Shown in pieces: positions 50,556 through 59,956 of a stretch of DNA of 64,000 bases. The stretch comes from Gemmatimonas aurantiaca (GTDB lineage Bacteria; Gemmatimonadota; Gemmatimonadetes; Gemmatimonadales; Gemmatimonadaceae), in NCBI RefSeq assembly GCF_037190085.1, contig NZ_JBBCJO010000001.1:186001-250000 (forward strand), given 5' to 3'. A program made the position numbers and the translations under genes. The notes beneath the pieces were generated by a model. The model searched no databases, had not been told where the DNA came from, and saw nothing but the letters and a program-made list of their open reading frames with translations. The stretch's first letter is position 1. Each line of letters opens with the position of its first letter.

Positions 50556-53500
50556 ATGCAACTCTTTTCTCGGAACAAGACGCTCGTCGCCTTGAGCTTG
50601 GGTGCCCTCGTGGCACTCGGTGCTTGCGGTGACGACGTCACGGTGACGGAGACTCCGCCACCAGAAACGGTGTCCATCACGCCCCAGAGCGCCAGCATGA
50701 ACGTTGGCGAATCGCTGAACTTCGCGGTTCTGATCTCGGGCGGCAGCGCAACCGCGGCCCCCACGCTCGCCAGCTGCACGTCGAGCAACACGGCCGTGGC
50801 CACGGCCACGTCGGCCGGCTCGGCCTGCCGCGTGACGGCAGTGGCGGCGGGTAACGCGACGGTGACGGCTGCGACCTCCACCGGCAAGGCGGCGGCGGCG
50901 TCGATCACGGTGGCGGCTCCGGCTGCGGCCATCAATACGCTGACGGTTTCGCCGACCTCGGCGAGCCTGGCGGTGAACCAGACGGTCACGATCGTCCCGA
51001 ACGTCAACAAGGCGGCGTCGTCGGTCACGACCACGAACTCCTTCACGTCGTCCAACACGGCCATCGCGACGGTGACGTCCGCTGGTGTGGTGACGGCCGT
51101 GGCGCCTGGCGTCGCGACCATCACGGTGTCGGTGCAGGGTTCGGGCACGGGCTACACCACGACCACGCTCACGGGCGCGGCGACGGTGACGGTCACGGCG
51201 CTTCCCTCGGGCATCACGGCCCTGAACGTCCAGCCCAGCTCGCTGGTGATGGGCCTGCTCACGACGGCGCAGCTGTCGGCGTCGGTCCAGCAGCCGGCCG
51301 GTGCGGCGGCGGCGACGGTCACCTACGGCACGACGGCTCCGTCGATCGCCACGGTGTCGTCGACTGGTCTCGTGACGGCGGTGGCGTCGGGCACGGCGGT
51401 GATCACGGTGACGGCCACCTCGGCCGCCAACACGAACTTCGCCGCGTCGACGCTCACGCAGCAGGTGCCGGTGACGGTCTCGCCCTCGGCGAACGTCACG
51501 ATCCAGACGATCACGCAGGGTCCGATCTCGACCTACTACTCGACGTCGTCGGGTGCGGAAGGTCTCGTCACGTCGGCCAACGCGCAGGTCAACCAGCCGG
51601 TCGACATCACGAACGTTCGTGACCAGATCCAGGTGGTGCTGAACCTCCAGCCGAACGGCCAGCGCGTCGACTCGGTGGTCGTGTTCATCGCCAACGCCGA
51701 TGGCTCGAACCGCCGTCCGGCGGCCCGCCAGCTCTACTCGAACGGCACCGCGAACCAGGGTGACATCACGCTCTTCGTGAACACCGCGGACTTCACGGCG
51801 AACTTCGAGACGGGCGCGGCTGACGTCTTCTACCCGAACGGCCAGAAGCTCGTCTCGGCCTCGGTGTTCACCACGCAGGGTACGACGGCGCTGGAACAGC
51901 AGAACGCGGTCAACAACCGTCAGGTGCTGAACTTCAACAACCTCGACGGCTACGCGGCTCGTTACACGAACCCGTCGCGGTCGGCCATCCACGCGTCGAA
52001 CAACCTCACCTGGTGGGGTGGTCCGGGCGCCGAAGGCACTGGCACGTACTCGATCGTCCCGGTCTTCTATACCCCGGGTCGTACGGTTACGCGCATCGAC
52101 ATCGGCCTGCGTGAAGGCCTGAACGGCTCGTCCGCCATCTGTAACCAGAGCGGCCAGGCCGATCGCACCCTGGCGCTCGGCGTCTCGAACGTCGACCCGC
52201 TCAAGACGGGTGAAGGCACCAGCTACGAGCGTTACACGGCGCTGCCGTTCAACGGTTCGTACAACAGCGAAGTGGGTCGCATGACCTCTTCGTCGAGCAA
52301 CACGTACACCAACTTCTCGACGGCCGCGAACAAGGTCATCGAGTGCCGTGGTTACTCGCACCCGGCGTCGGATGCCTCGAACTTCGTGGGCGTCGTCGCG
52401 GGTACGGACAACTACAACAACCCGGCGCCGGTCGTGACCCGCGTCGACGGTTACCGTTTCTCGGCGCAGGTTGCGCGTATCCAGGCGAACCGCCTCGACT
52501 ACGCCGGCCCGACGACCCGTGAGCCGGACATCCGTCGCACGGCCCCGACCACGACGGTGGCGCAGAACGCGATCTGGAACACGCCGGCCGTCACGGGCTG
52601 GGTGAACGCCGCGTTCAACTTCCAGTCGCAGACGGCTTCGTCGTCGGACAACGGCATCGGCCTCCCGGCCACGTCGTCGCGCGCCTGGCGTTTCTTCGGT
52701 TGCGCCGCGGGCACGGGCGGTTCCGCCGCTGCGATCGACACCGCCTCTGCGGCGATGCCGAACGCGACGGGTGCGGACATCCCGGAATGCTCGAGCGACA
52801 ACCAGGGTGGTTGGAATCCGTCGGCCACGGCCGCGGGTGACTACAACCTGAAGACGCGTGGACCGTACACGGTGGGCTACACCGAAACGGACGTGCTGGG
52901 CAACCTGAGCTACTCGCCGCTGTCGCAGCGCCTCGGCGTCGACAAGACGGCTCCGCTCATCCGCTTCTCGACGGCCTCGGCTGCCGACACCGCGTGGGGC
53001 TCGGCCTCGCGTTCGGTGCAGGCGGAAGTGATCGACGAGCGCGCCGGCTTCATCGACAACAACGACCAGGACGCTGTCCTGCGTGTGTCGGCGTCGTCGA
53101 CGTACCAGCTGCAGCCGTCGGTCTACGGCTCGTTCCAGCACTTCGCGACGCGTGGTGCCTCGAGCGCGAACCCGCAGACGCTGAACCGCGCCAGCTCGAA
53201 CAACTTCAACTGCATCAACCCGAACAGCCTCGTGGCGATGAACACCTCGTCCACGAATCCGTTCGCGAACACCACGTCGACTGCGACGGGTGGATCGAAC
53301 CCGGTGACGAACCCGTCGTGCCCGTTCATCAACCAGGGCAACAACGGCTTCTCGATCGGTATCTTCGGCGCGCTGGCTGACGGCTACCGTCAGGCGACGG
53401 CCGTGACGTTCGGCAACCCGGGCATCTACGCCTACCGCGCCAAGGTCTATGACCGCGCCGGTAACGTGTCGGAAGTCCTGAGCCGTGCGGTCGCGATCGA

Positions 53501-55526
53501 CAACGGTCCGGCGCCGATCTTCGGCGACCTGAACGTCCCGGCGTCCATCGCCGCTGGCTCGGCCCCGGTCTTCCAGGCCCAGATCAGCGACGACGTCGAA
53601 GCGCGTGCCTACAATCTCAGCCTCCTGTGGCCGACGATTGGCAGCCGCTTCATCTACCCGCAGACGCTCCTGAACGCGCGCTTCAACGACGAAGTCGTGA
53701 CGCCGTTCGCGGGTAACGTGCAGCTCCCGACGGGCGCGCCGTTCATCACGGCGCTCGAAACGACCACCGGCACGGTGCCCTCGTTCTCGAACAGCCCGGC
53801 CGCGCTGGCCAACATCACGAACATCCAGGGCACCGGATTCGACGTGAACAACGCCGCCTCGGCCGCGTACACGACGTCGTTCGGCGCGGTCGCGCTGAGC
53901 AACCTGAATTCGATCTCGGGTGTGAACGGCAACGCGACGGCGAACAACTACAGCAGCTGGACCGTGCTCAACACGCAGGCGTCCCTGCAGCCGGCCTTCC
54001 TCGCCCCCGCGGGCCTGAAGGCGCAGCTGACGGGTAACACCAACGTGCCGAACCCGCCGTTCAGCCGCGTGGAGTTCTTCCGTTACAACGCCACCTCGGG
54101 CAACTACGAGTACCTCGGCCAGGCCACGTCGGCGGCCCAGTCCGACCAGGGCGTGATCCGCTTCTGGACGTGGACGCTGACCTCGGATGCCTATGCCAAG
54201 ACCCCGACGTCGCTCGAGACGACGCAGCGTCAGGTCGCGGTGAACGATCGTATCATCGCCATCGGCGTGCGCAGCAACGGCGCCGGCCTGGCGACCGATC
54301 CGAACGGCATCGTCATCGGTGGTGAGGCGATCGCGATCTCCGTCACGGGCCTCCCGGCCGGTGCGGCGGCTTCGATCACCATCTCCAACGGCCTCGGCTA
54401 CACGCAGACCGTGACGGGCCCGGGCACGTACGTCGTCCCGGCGGCTGGCACGTACTTCGTGACCGGCTCGCAGGTGACGTTCAACAACAACAGCTACTCC
54501 GTCCAGTCGGTGACCCCGTCGGGCACGGTTGTGGTCAACGCGAACAGCGTCGGCTCGGCCACTGTCAACTACACGCTGTCCACCACGCAGGTCTCGGTGA
54601 CGGTCAGCGGCGTCGTCGGCGGCGGTACCCCGTCGTTCACCATCGCGGGCCCGAACGGCTTCAGCCAGACGGTCTCGCAGGGCAACGGCACGCAGAACTA
54701 CGTGGTCCCGGGTGCGGGCACGTACTCTGTGACGCCGACGGGCAGCTCGGTCCTCAACGGCTACACGCACACCGCTCCGGCCGCCGTCACGGGCCTGAAC
54801 GTTGCGCTGCCGCCGGCTGCGGTGCCGAACGCTGCGCTCGCCTACACCAATACCACCAACCACATCCAGTTCAACGTGTCGGGTCTCCCGACGGGTATGA
54901 ACCTGCCGAGTGCGGCTGGTTGCGGTATCGGTTCGATGGCCAACGGCAGCAACCACTTCCTGGTTGGCGCCAACGCGAACTGCACGCTCGCGGGTAACCA
55001 GAGCGCCTACGTCGCGGCTGACACGGCGTTCTACAGCACGACGTTCGCCAACCCGTACGCTGCGGCCGTCACGGCCTCGGGCTTTGGTACGAATGGCGCG
55101 CCGGCCTACAACGTGGCCTACACGAAGCAGAGTGCACAGATCACTGTGAACCTGGTGACTGCGGGCGGCGGCTCGAACAACCTGCCGAACGGTATCCCGT
55201 ACACGGTGCGGTTCACGAGCTCGGCCTACGCAGCCACGGGCGGCTTCCGTGACTTCAGCGGCACGACCGGTACGCCGCTGGTCGTCCATGCTCCGACGGG
55301 CACCTACAACGTGTCCATCGCGATCACCCAGGTTTCGGGTGGCCAGACGTGGACCGGTACCACGGGTAACACGACCGCCTCTGGCGGTACGGGTACCAAC
55401 AACATCACGACCGCTGGCTCGAACCTCGTGGTCCAGAACATCGTCATCTCGAATGCCCCGGCGACTGCCGCCGACATTCAGGCGACGGTGAACTTCGGCC
55501 TCACTGGTCCGACCGGTACGCCGTGA
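50556..55526 (+). CDS. giant secreted lipoprotein with N-terminal Big_2 Ig-like repeats
   Basis: The 1656-residue product has a lipoprotein signal (MQLFSRNKTLVALSLGALVA, LGA, Cys24). Three Big_2-type Ig-like repeats lie at about residues 35-115, 125-215 and 218-310, each with a closing ATITV or AVITV strand (for example VVTAVAPGVATITVSV). A long middle region rich in Asn, Thr and Tyr follows, with a few cysteines. Past residue 1200 come several further beta-repeats (ITISNGLGYTQTVTGPGTYV, FTIAGPNGFSQTVSQGNGTQ). It is probably a surface protein, perhaps adhesive. The sequence after residue 310 is not recognised. The start has a good ribosome site. Confidence 0.88.
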   Translation: MQLFSRNKTLVALSLGALVALGACGDDVTVTETPPPETVSITPQSASMNVGESLNFAVLISGGSATAAPTLASCTSSNTAVATATSAGSACRVTAVAAGNATVTAATSTGKAAAASITVAAPAAAINTLTVSPTSASLAVNQTVTIVPNVNKAASSVTTTNSFTSSNTAIATVTSAGVVTAVAPGVATITVSVQGSGTGYTTTTLTGAATVTVTALPSGITALNVQPSSLVMGLLTTAQLSASVQQPAGAAAATVTYGTTAPSIATVSSTGLVTAVASGTAVITVTATSAANTNFAASTLTQQVPVTVSPSANVTIQTITQGPISTYYSTSSGAEGLVTSANAQVNQPVDITNVRDQIQVVLNLQPNGQRVDSVVVFIANADGSNRRPAARQLYSNGTANQGDITLFVNTADFTANFETGAADVFYPNGQKLVSASVFTTQGTTALEQQNAVNNRQVLNFNNLDGYAARYTNPSRSAIHASNNLTWWGGPGAEGTGTYSIVPVFYTPGRTVTRIDIGLREGLNGSSAICNQSGQADRTLALGVSNVDPLKTGEGTSYERYTALPFNGSYNSEVGRMTSSSSNTYTNFSTAANKVIECRGYSHPASDASNFVGVVAGTDNYNNPAPVVTRVDGYRFSAQVARIQANRLDYAGPTTREPDIRRTAPTTTVAQNAIWNTPAVTGWVNAAFNFQSQTASSSDNGIGLPATSSRAWRFFGCAAGTGGSAAAIDTASAAMPNATGADIPECSSDNQGGWNPSATAAGDYNLKTRGPYTVGYTETDVLGNLSYSPLSQRLGVDKTAPLIRFSTASAADTAWGSASRSVQAEVIDERAGFIDNNDQDAVLRVSASSTYQLQPSVYGSFQHFATRGASSANPQTLNRASSNNFNCINPNSLVAMNTSSTNPFANTTSTATGGSNPVTNPSCPFINQGNNGFSIGIFGALADGYRQATAVTFGNPGIYAYRAKVYDRAGNVSEVLSRAVAIDNGPAPIFGDLNVPASIAAGSAPVFQAQISDDVEARAYNLSLLWPTIGSRFIYPQTLLNARFNDEVVTPFAGNVQLPTGAPFITALETTTGTVPSFSNSPAALANITNIQGTGFDVNNAASAAYTTSFGAVALSNLNSISGVNGNATANNYSSWTVLNTQASLQPAFLAPAGLKAQLTGNTNVPNPPFSRVEFFRYNATSGNYEYLGQATSAAQSDQGVIRFWTWTLTSDAYAKTPTSLETTQRQVAVNDRIIAIGVRSNGAGLATDPNGIVIGGEAIAISVTGLPAGAAASITISNGLGYTQTVTGPGTYVVPAAGTYFVTGSQVTFNNNSYSVQSVTPSGTVVVNANSVGSATVNYTLSTTQVSVTVSGVVGGGTPSFTIAGPNGFSQTVSQGNGTQNYVVPGAGTYSVTPTGSSVLNGYTHTAPAAVTGLNVALPPAAVPNAALAYTNTTNHIQFNVSGLPTGMNLPSAAGCGIGSMANGSNHFLVGANANCTLAGNQSAYVAADTAFYSTTFANPYAAAVTASGFGTNGAPAYNVAYTKQSAQITVNLVTAGGGSNNLPNGIPYTVRFTSSAYAATGGFRDFSGTTGTPLVVHAPTGTYNVSIAITQVSGGQTWTGTTGNTTASGGTGTNNITTAGSNLVVQNIVISNAPATAADIQATVNFGLTGPTGTP

Positions 55527-55572
55527 TGATGGAAACGGTGGTGCTCTAACGGCCACCGTGCAGGAATGAGTT

Positions 55573-55609
55573 GGGGAGGCGTCCTTCGGGGCGCCTCCCC
55601 TTTCTCTTT
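55573..55609 (+). terminator. terminator of the giant lipoprotein gene
   Basis: A 9-bp perfect stem (ggggaggcg, 55573-55581, with cgcctcccc, 55592-55600), extendable by G-T pairs, is followed by tttctcttt. It lies 46 bp after the stop at 55526. The T-rich end supports rho-independent termination. Confidence 0.85.
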
Positions 55610-55818
55610 CCCTCCATCCCAAGTGAGGAGTGGACGGAGTCGACGGCTCCCCGGTGGCGTGGTACAAAATCGCTGGCTCTCAATCGGTCGTTTTCCGATC
55701 GGGAACCTCCGCCCTACGAAAGCGTACCCAAGCTCACTATCTTTCTTTGTTGTGCGCGGCAGATCTCCTGCGCGTCAGCTCCCATCATCCGGCAAAAACC
55801 GTTCGTCACGTGATCCAT

Positions 55819-56274
55819 ATGAAACCTGCTCTTGTCCGTTCTCTTTCCGTGTTCACCGCGACCCTCACACTCAGTGTACTGGCCGCCTGTGGTCCTTCCG
55901 ATATGGTCGGCAAGGAAAAGCTCGGCCCCGTCAATACGGGTATGACGATGGCGGATGTGGATGCCGTCATTGGCAAGGGCATGATCGAGCCCCTGCAGCC
56001 GGGCGACTCCCTGCGTCTCCACAATGGCTATCGCACCCAGGTGTTCCTCACCCAGGGCGAGCGCTATACGGTCGTGTGGTACCGCGACACGCCCGGCAGC
56101 ATCGAAGACGAAATCAGCCGCACCACCGAGACGCCGATCCTGTTCAAAGGCAATCAGGTGCTCGCCAAGGGATGGTCGGATTTCGATGCGAAGGCGGAGG
56201 AGCTGAACATTCCGAATCCGTATCGTTCGCGCGAACGCCTCGACTCCATTTCGCAGGCGCAGTCGAAGCACTGA
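55819..56274 (+). CDS. small lipoprotein, possibly BamE/SmpA-like
   Basis: The ATG at 55819 opens a lipoprotein signal (MKPALVRSLSVFTATLTLSV, LAA, Cys24). The 151-residue product includes KLGPVNTGMTMADVDAVIGK followed by an aromatic beta segment (YRTQVFLTQGERYTVVWYRD). This resembles the (L-x-x-G-M-t-x-x-x-V-x-x-x-x-G) start and strand order of BamE/SmpA-type outer-membrane assembly lipoproteins. The match is only suggestive. It ends 25 bp before a strong terminator. The upstream gap of 292 bp holds the preceding gene's terminator and presumably this gene's promoter. Confidence 0.7.
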   Translation: MKPALVRSLSVFTATLTLSVLAACGPSDMVGKEKLGPVNTGMTMADVDAVIGKGMIEPLQPGDSLRLHNGYRTQVFLTQGERYTVVWYRDTPGSIEDEISRTTETPILFKGNQVLAKGWSDFDAKAEELNIPNPYRSRERLDSISQAQSKH

Positions 56275-56298
56275 GCCGGATCGGTGACACCGCGATAG

Positions 56299-56335
56299 AC
56301 AACGCCCCCGCGTCCACAGGATGCGGGGGCGTTGT
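56299..56335 (+). terminator. terminator of the small lipoprotein gene
   Basis: A perfect 13-bp stem (56299-56311 with 56323-56335) and an 11-base loop, 25 bp after the stop. Bases after the stem are not T-rich (gatgtctg), so it may act together with the minus-strand terminator further right. Confidence 0.75.
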
Positions 56336-56445
56336 GATGTCTGGGCGGACTGTCGATGTAGCAGTCGATATCGGGGTGACCGTTGAGATTCATCACGGGA
56401 ACCCACCATGGTGACCTCGTCCAGATACGTCACCGCACTCGAGCA

Positions 56446-56525
56446 CATCCTGTCGGTATCCTGTCGGTATCCCGTCGGCATCCCGCTGTTCATCCTGCTG
56501 GTATCCGCCCCGCAGGGGCGCCCTC
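56446..56525 (+). repeat. dispersed hairpin-ended repeat, copy C
   Basis: Three tandem cggtatc-containing words are followed by ccgctgttcatcctgctggt and a final hairpin cgcccc-gca-ggggcg (56506-56520). It lies between convergent genes (ends 56274 and 56680). Compared with copies A and B the stem sequence differs but stays paired. No coding capacity is apparent in the region 56336-56602. Confidence 0.8.
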
Positions 56526-56602
56526 GATGCCTGTGGTGACACACGAATCCGTGAGGCGCTCAATCTAGGCAAGCGGGATCGTCGAACGCGCGCCGCATGC
56601 AC

Positions 56603-56635
56603 AACAGCCCCGCGGAGAGAGTCCGCGGGGCTGTT
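56603..56635 (-). terminator. terminator of the Big_1-like lipoprotein gene
   Basis: A perfect 14-bp stem (56603-56616 with 56622-56635) and 5-base loop gagag, 44 bp past the stop at 56680 on the minus strand. The stem ends in AA/TT, giving a weak T-run on the minus strand. Confidence 0.75.
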
Positions 56636-56679
56636 CCCAAGACCGGGTCGCTTCTTCGAAGTGACTCAGTTCAGGGAGT

Positions 56680-58947
56680 TCACGGCGTCAGGGTGATCGA
56701 GGCCGAGGCCTGTGTGAGCCCGGGATGTGAGGTGCTCGTGATCGCGAGGCTCTGTGTTCCCGCCGTCGTGCCGGCATACCACTGCACCGCCGCACCGCCG
56801 GAACTGTCAGTGGTCAGCAGGGACACGGTCTGTGGCACGGACGGGTGCAGGCTTCCCGCAGTCGCTCCCGGATTGAGCAGGAACTGAATGGAGACGCCCG
56901 CCATGTTGACGTTGTTGTTGAACGCATCCTGCAGTCGCACGGCGACGGCGCCCTGCCAGTTGCTCGCCGCGGTCACCGTGGAGGGAATGCTGCTGACGAT
57001 CACGATCTTCGTCGGCGCACCCGGCGTCATCGTCGCCGTGAACGTCACCCCGCTCAGGCCAGACACCTGGGCCACCACCGACACGATGCCGGCGGTCGTG
57101 GGCAGCGTCCAGCTTCCCAGCGTGGCCACACCGTTGGTGTTGGTGGTCTGCACTTCACCCGTGATGGTGCCGGAATTGGAGTTGCCGAGGCTGAACGTCA
57201 CTTCGGCACCGGCAATGGGGTTACCCGAGGCGTCGGTCACACGAACCGAGGGCAGCGTGGGCACGGCCTGACCGAATGCCACCACGATGTTGCCGAGGCT
57301 CTGGGTGCTCACCGCCTGAATCACGGACGCCGCGCCAGCCGTGGCCGTGGCCGTGAATACCACATCGGACAGGTTCGTCGCCCGGGCGATCAGCGTCTGG
57401 GTGCCCGCCGTACCGCCAAGCGTCCAGCCGCCGACCGTGGCGATACCGGCGTTGTTGGTCACGGCGGTGGCGCCGGTGACGGTACCGTTGCCGCTGCCGA
57501 TCACGAAGGTCACGGTGATGCCCGAGACGGGGTTGCCGCGATTGTCCCGCAGGACCACTGAAGGCGGCACCGGAACTGCCGTGCCGACCGTGGCCGTCTG
57601 CGTCGTGCCGGACACGGCATTCATGGACACCGGCGTGCCCGGCGTGGCCGTGGCGCTGAAGAGCACGGGGTTGCCGGTGATCGTGCCGGAGGCCTGGACG
57701 GTGGCGCGCAGCTGGTTGCTGCCCACGTCGTCACCCAGCGTCCAGCCGCCCACCGTGGCGATGCCCTGCGCGTTGGTGACCGGACGACGGCCCACAGCGG
57801 TACCGCCGCCGCTCACGACTTCGAACAGCACTTCCACGCCCGCGATGGGGTTGTTGAAGGCATCCGAGACACGAACCGCGGGTTCGGTGGCGACGGTGCG
57901 TCCCACCACCGCCGACTGGTTGTTGCCCGCCGAGATGGCGACCTGGGCCACTGCACCGGCGCGGGCCGAGGCGGTGAACACCGCCGGGGTCAGCGAGCCG
58001 ACCGTCGCGGTCAGCGTGTAATTCTGGACGGTGTTGCCCAGCGTCCAGCTGTCAGGCGACGCGAAGCCGTTGGCATCGGTGTTCTTGGCCGCGCCGGCCA
58101 CCGCGGAGCCACCCGAGCCCGTGAAGGTGACCGAGACACCCGACACCGGGTTGCCGCCGGCATCCGTCACGCGGATCTGCGGCACCGGAGTCACTGCCGT
58201 CCCGACCGTGCCGGTGATGGTGGTGGCGTTCTGGGCCGTCACGGTCGCCGCGGCGCCCTGCGTGGCCGTGGCGTTGAAGGTGATCGGGTTGCCGGCCACG
58301 CCGTTGTAGACGGCCAGCGCGGTGAGGCGATTGGCGCCCACCGACGGGCCGAGCTTCCACTCGGTGACTGCGGCGACGCCCTGGGCGTTGGTGGTGGGAC
58401 CGGCGCCCGACACGGTTCCGCCGCCGGCCGCCACGGTGAAGAACACCGAGACGTTAGGGACGGGGTTGTTGTAGCGGTCCTTGAGGACGACTGCGGGGGC
58501 GGTCGCGACGGCGGCACCCGCCACGGCGGTCTGATTGTCACCAGCCTGGACGGCGATGGTGGCCGGGGCGCCGGGGTTGGCGGTGGCCACGAAGTTCACG
58601 TCACCGGTCACACCCTGGGCAGTGGCGGTGACGCGCTGGGCGACTACCTGCTGACCAAGGCGCCAGGTCGTGCTGGCGAGACCGGCGTTGTCCGTGGTAT
58701 CGATGGCCGGCGAGACGGACCCGCCGCCTTCGGCCACCGCAAACGTGACCTGAACTCCTGCCACGGCTCCACCACCGGCGTCGGTGACTTTCACCGTGAG
58801 CGGACCGACCGTTTCACCGACCGTACCCGTCAGTGCGGGGGAGGTGACGGACGTTATGACTGCTGGAGGCGGAGGACCGTCGTCCTTACAGGCGCTGACG
58901 GCCAGCAAGCCGAGCAGCGGGAGAGCGAGGCGGGCGATAGGGCGCAT
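56680..58947 (-). CDS. secreted lipoprotein with about seven Big_1-type Ig-like repeats
   Basis: The ATG at 58947 opens a lipoprotein signal (MRPIARLALPLLGLLAVSAC). The 755-residue mature protein is built of about seven repeats of ~100 residues. Each has a V-x-V/L-x-D-x-x-G/N-N-P-V/I-x-G-V strand (VRVSDAFNNPIAGVEVLFEV; VRVTDASGNPIAGAEVTFSL) and a closing turn TNAQGIATVGGWTLG. This pattern is that of Big_1/invasin-intimin-type domains. It is likely exposed at the cell surface and adhesive or structural; no catalytic part is seen. It is transcribed towards the small lipoprotein gene, with terminators for both between them. Confidence 0.85.
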   Translation of the reverse strand: MRPIARLALPLLGLLAVSACKDDGPPPPAVITSVTSPALTGTVGETVGPLTVKVTDAGGGAVAGVQVTFAVAEGGGSVSPAIDTTDNAGLASTTWRLGQQVVAQRVTATAQGVTGDVNFVATANPGAPATIAVQAGDNQTAVAGAAVATAPAVVLKDRYNNPVPNVSVFFTVAAGGGTVSGAGPTTNAQGVAAVTEWKLGPSVGANRLTALAVYNGVAGNPITFNATATQGAAATVTAQNATTITGTVGTAVTPVPQIRVTDAGGNPVSGVSVTFTGSGGSAVAGAAKNTDANGFASPDSWTLGNTVQNYTLTATVGSLTPAVFTASARAGAVAQVAISAGNNQSAVVGRTVATEPAVRVSDAFNNPIAGVEVLFEVVSGGGTAVGRRPVTNAQGIATVGGWTLGDDVGSNQLRATVQASGTITGNPVLFSATATPGTPVSMNAVSGTTQTATVGTAVPVPPSVVLRDNRGNPVSGITVTFVIGSGNGTVTGATAVTNNAGIATVGGWTLGGTAGTQTLIARATNLSDVVFTATATAGAASVIQAVSTQSLGNIVVAFGQAVPTLPSVRVTDASGNPIAGAEVTFSLGNSNSGTITGEVQTTNTNGVATLGSWTLPTTAGIVSVVAQVSGLSGVTFTATMTPGAPTKIVIVSSIPSTVTAASNWQGAVAVRLQDAFNNNVNMAGVSIQFLLNPGATAGSLHPSVPQTVSLLTTDSSGGAAVQWYAGTTAGTQSLAITSTSHPGLTQASASITLTP

Positions 58948-59569
58948 TGGAAGGCGGTTGGGGGGAATGACGCCAGCAAGGGGCCGACACACTGTGCTGC
59001 TATGACCCACGCTAGCACGCTGACAGTGCGTGGTAAAGGTTACAATCGGGGACGTGATGTGTATCGATGCCCGATGTGTAACGCAGCGCACATTCAGGTG
59101 CGTTGAGCGGGATGCATCACAGTCTGATGGAGACCCGCCGATACGCGGGGGCCCTATGCAATACCCGGTGAAACGGTGGTGATGTCACACGGAGAGCCTC
59201 GGCTCTGGTGTTGGGCTTGAGAGGTCCGAAATCAGTAGGTCAGAACTGAGACGGCGATCGAATGATGAGAAATCAGATGACCTACGAGATGAGAAGTCCG
59301 AGCACTTCGTCCGCGGGTAGGGTGCTGACGCGAGAGCCCGGCGTTTTGCGGGGCGCTTCACGCCCCGAGGGGCCCTGCGGGCGCCTGGGCGGTAGCCGGT
59401 GGCGCGCACGAACGGTCGTCGCCGCAGCGCTCAGATTTCTGAACTCGTGGTTGTCTGATCTCTCATCTTTCGATCGCCGTCTCAGTTCTGACCGGCTGAT
59501 CTCTGACCTCTGACCCCGTCTGAAGATCTGAGGCCAGACCAGAGGCCCGAGATCATCCGCCATCAGTCC
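58948..59569. repeat. non-coding region with a 40-bp inverted repeat pair
   Basis: This 622-bp gap carries two 40-base arms (59238-59277 and 59454-59493) that are reverse complements at 38 positions, 176 bases apart. Both lie among further ctgatctctgacctctgacc-like words. The inner DNA has a small hairpin (ggggcgcttcacgcccc). No gene is supported between the arms. The left part (58948-59100) should contain the promoter of the Big_1-like gene. Confidence 0.8.
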
Positions 59570-59950
59570 TCATTTTTCCACGTTGATCGTCACGCCGCGC
59601 TTCTGCAGTTCCTGCACGATCAGTTGCGCGTTGGCATTGCCTTCATCGGCCAGGCGCTTCGTCGATGAAGCCAGCGCGTCGAGCGCCTGTCGCACCTTCG
59701 CCGCTTCCGCGACGGATGTTTCCTGGTTGCCGGTGATCGTCGCCAGCTCGCCGCGTTCGCGCACCAACTGCACGGTCTGGAAGGCGAACCAGACCACGAG
59801 CGCCGTCGACAGCAGCATGAGCGGCGCGAAAATCGAATACTCGACAGGGTTCGTGTGGCGACGGCTGTGTGACACCGCGTCCCGGGCGACGGGCTGGATG
59901 AGCCGTTCGGACAGGTCCGTCCCTTCTTCGGCAATACTGGGCATGGTCAT
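59570..59950 (-). CDS. small single-pass membrane protein with coiled coil (paralogue of next gene)
   Basis: The 126-residue product has a polar N-terminus and one transmembrane helix at about residues 42-62 (FAPLMLLSTALVVWFAFQTV). A helical Gln/Ala/Glu-rich extracytoplasmic part (ETSVAEAAKVRQALDALASS) follows, ending with VQELQKRGVTINVEK. I do not recognise the family. Its last third resembles that of the upstream gene (LTANGITVTRNG), so the two look like diverged paralogues. The start may be ATG at 59950 or 59944. It follows the upstream stop by 6 bp and forms an operon with it and the PEP-CTERM gene. Confidence 0.68.
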   Translation of the reverse strand: MTMPSIAEEGTDLSERLIQPVARDAVSHSRRHTNPVEYSIFAPLMLLSTALVVWFAFQTVQLVRERGELATITGNQETSVAEAAKVRQALDALASSTKRLADEGNANAQLIVQELQKRGVTINVEK

Positions 59951-59956
59951 GTCCGA

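Noticed and set aside
50217..55667. 1816-codon open frame on the minus strand, antisense to the giant lipoprotein
   Set aside because: The translation is Arg/His/Gly/Val-rich without family motifs or signal. The plus strand has a lipoprotein signal, Ig-like repeats and a ribosome site. The antisense frame reflects GC-rich codon bias.
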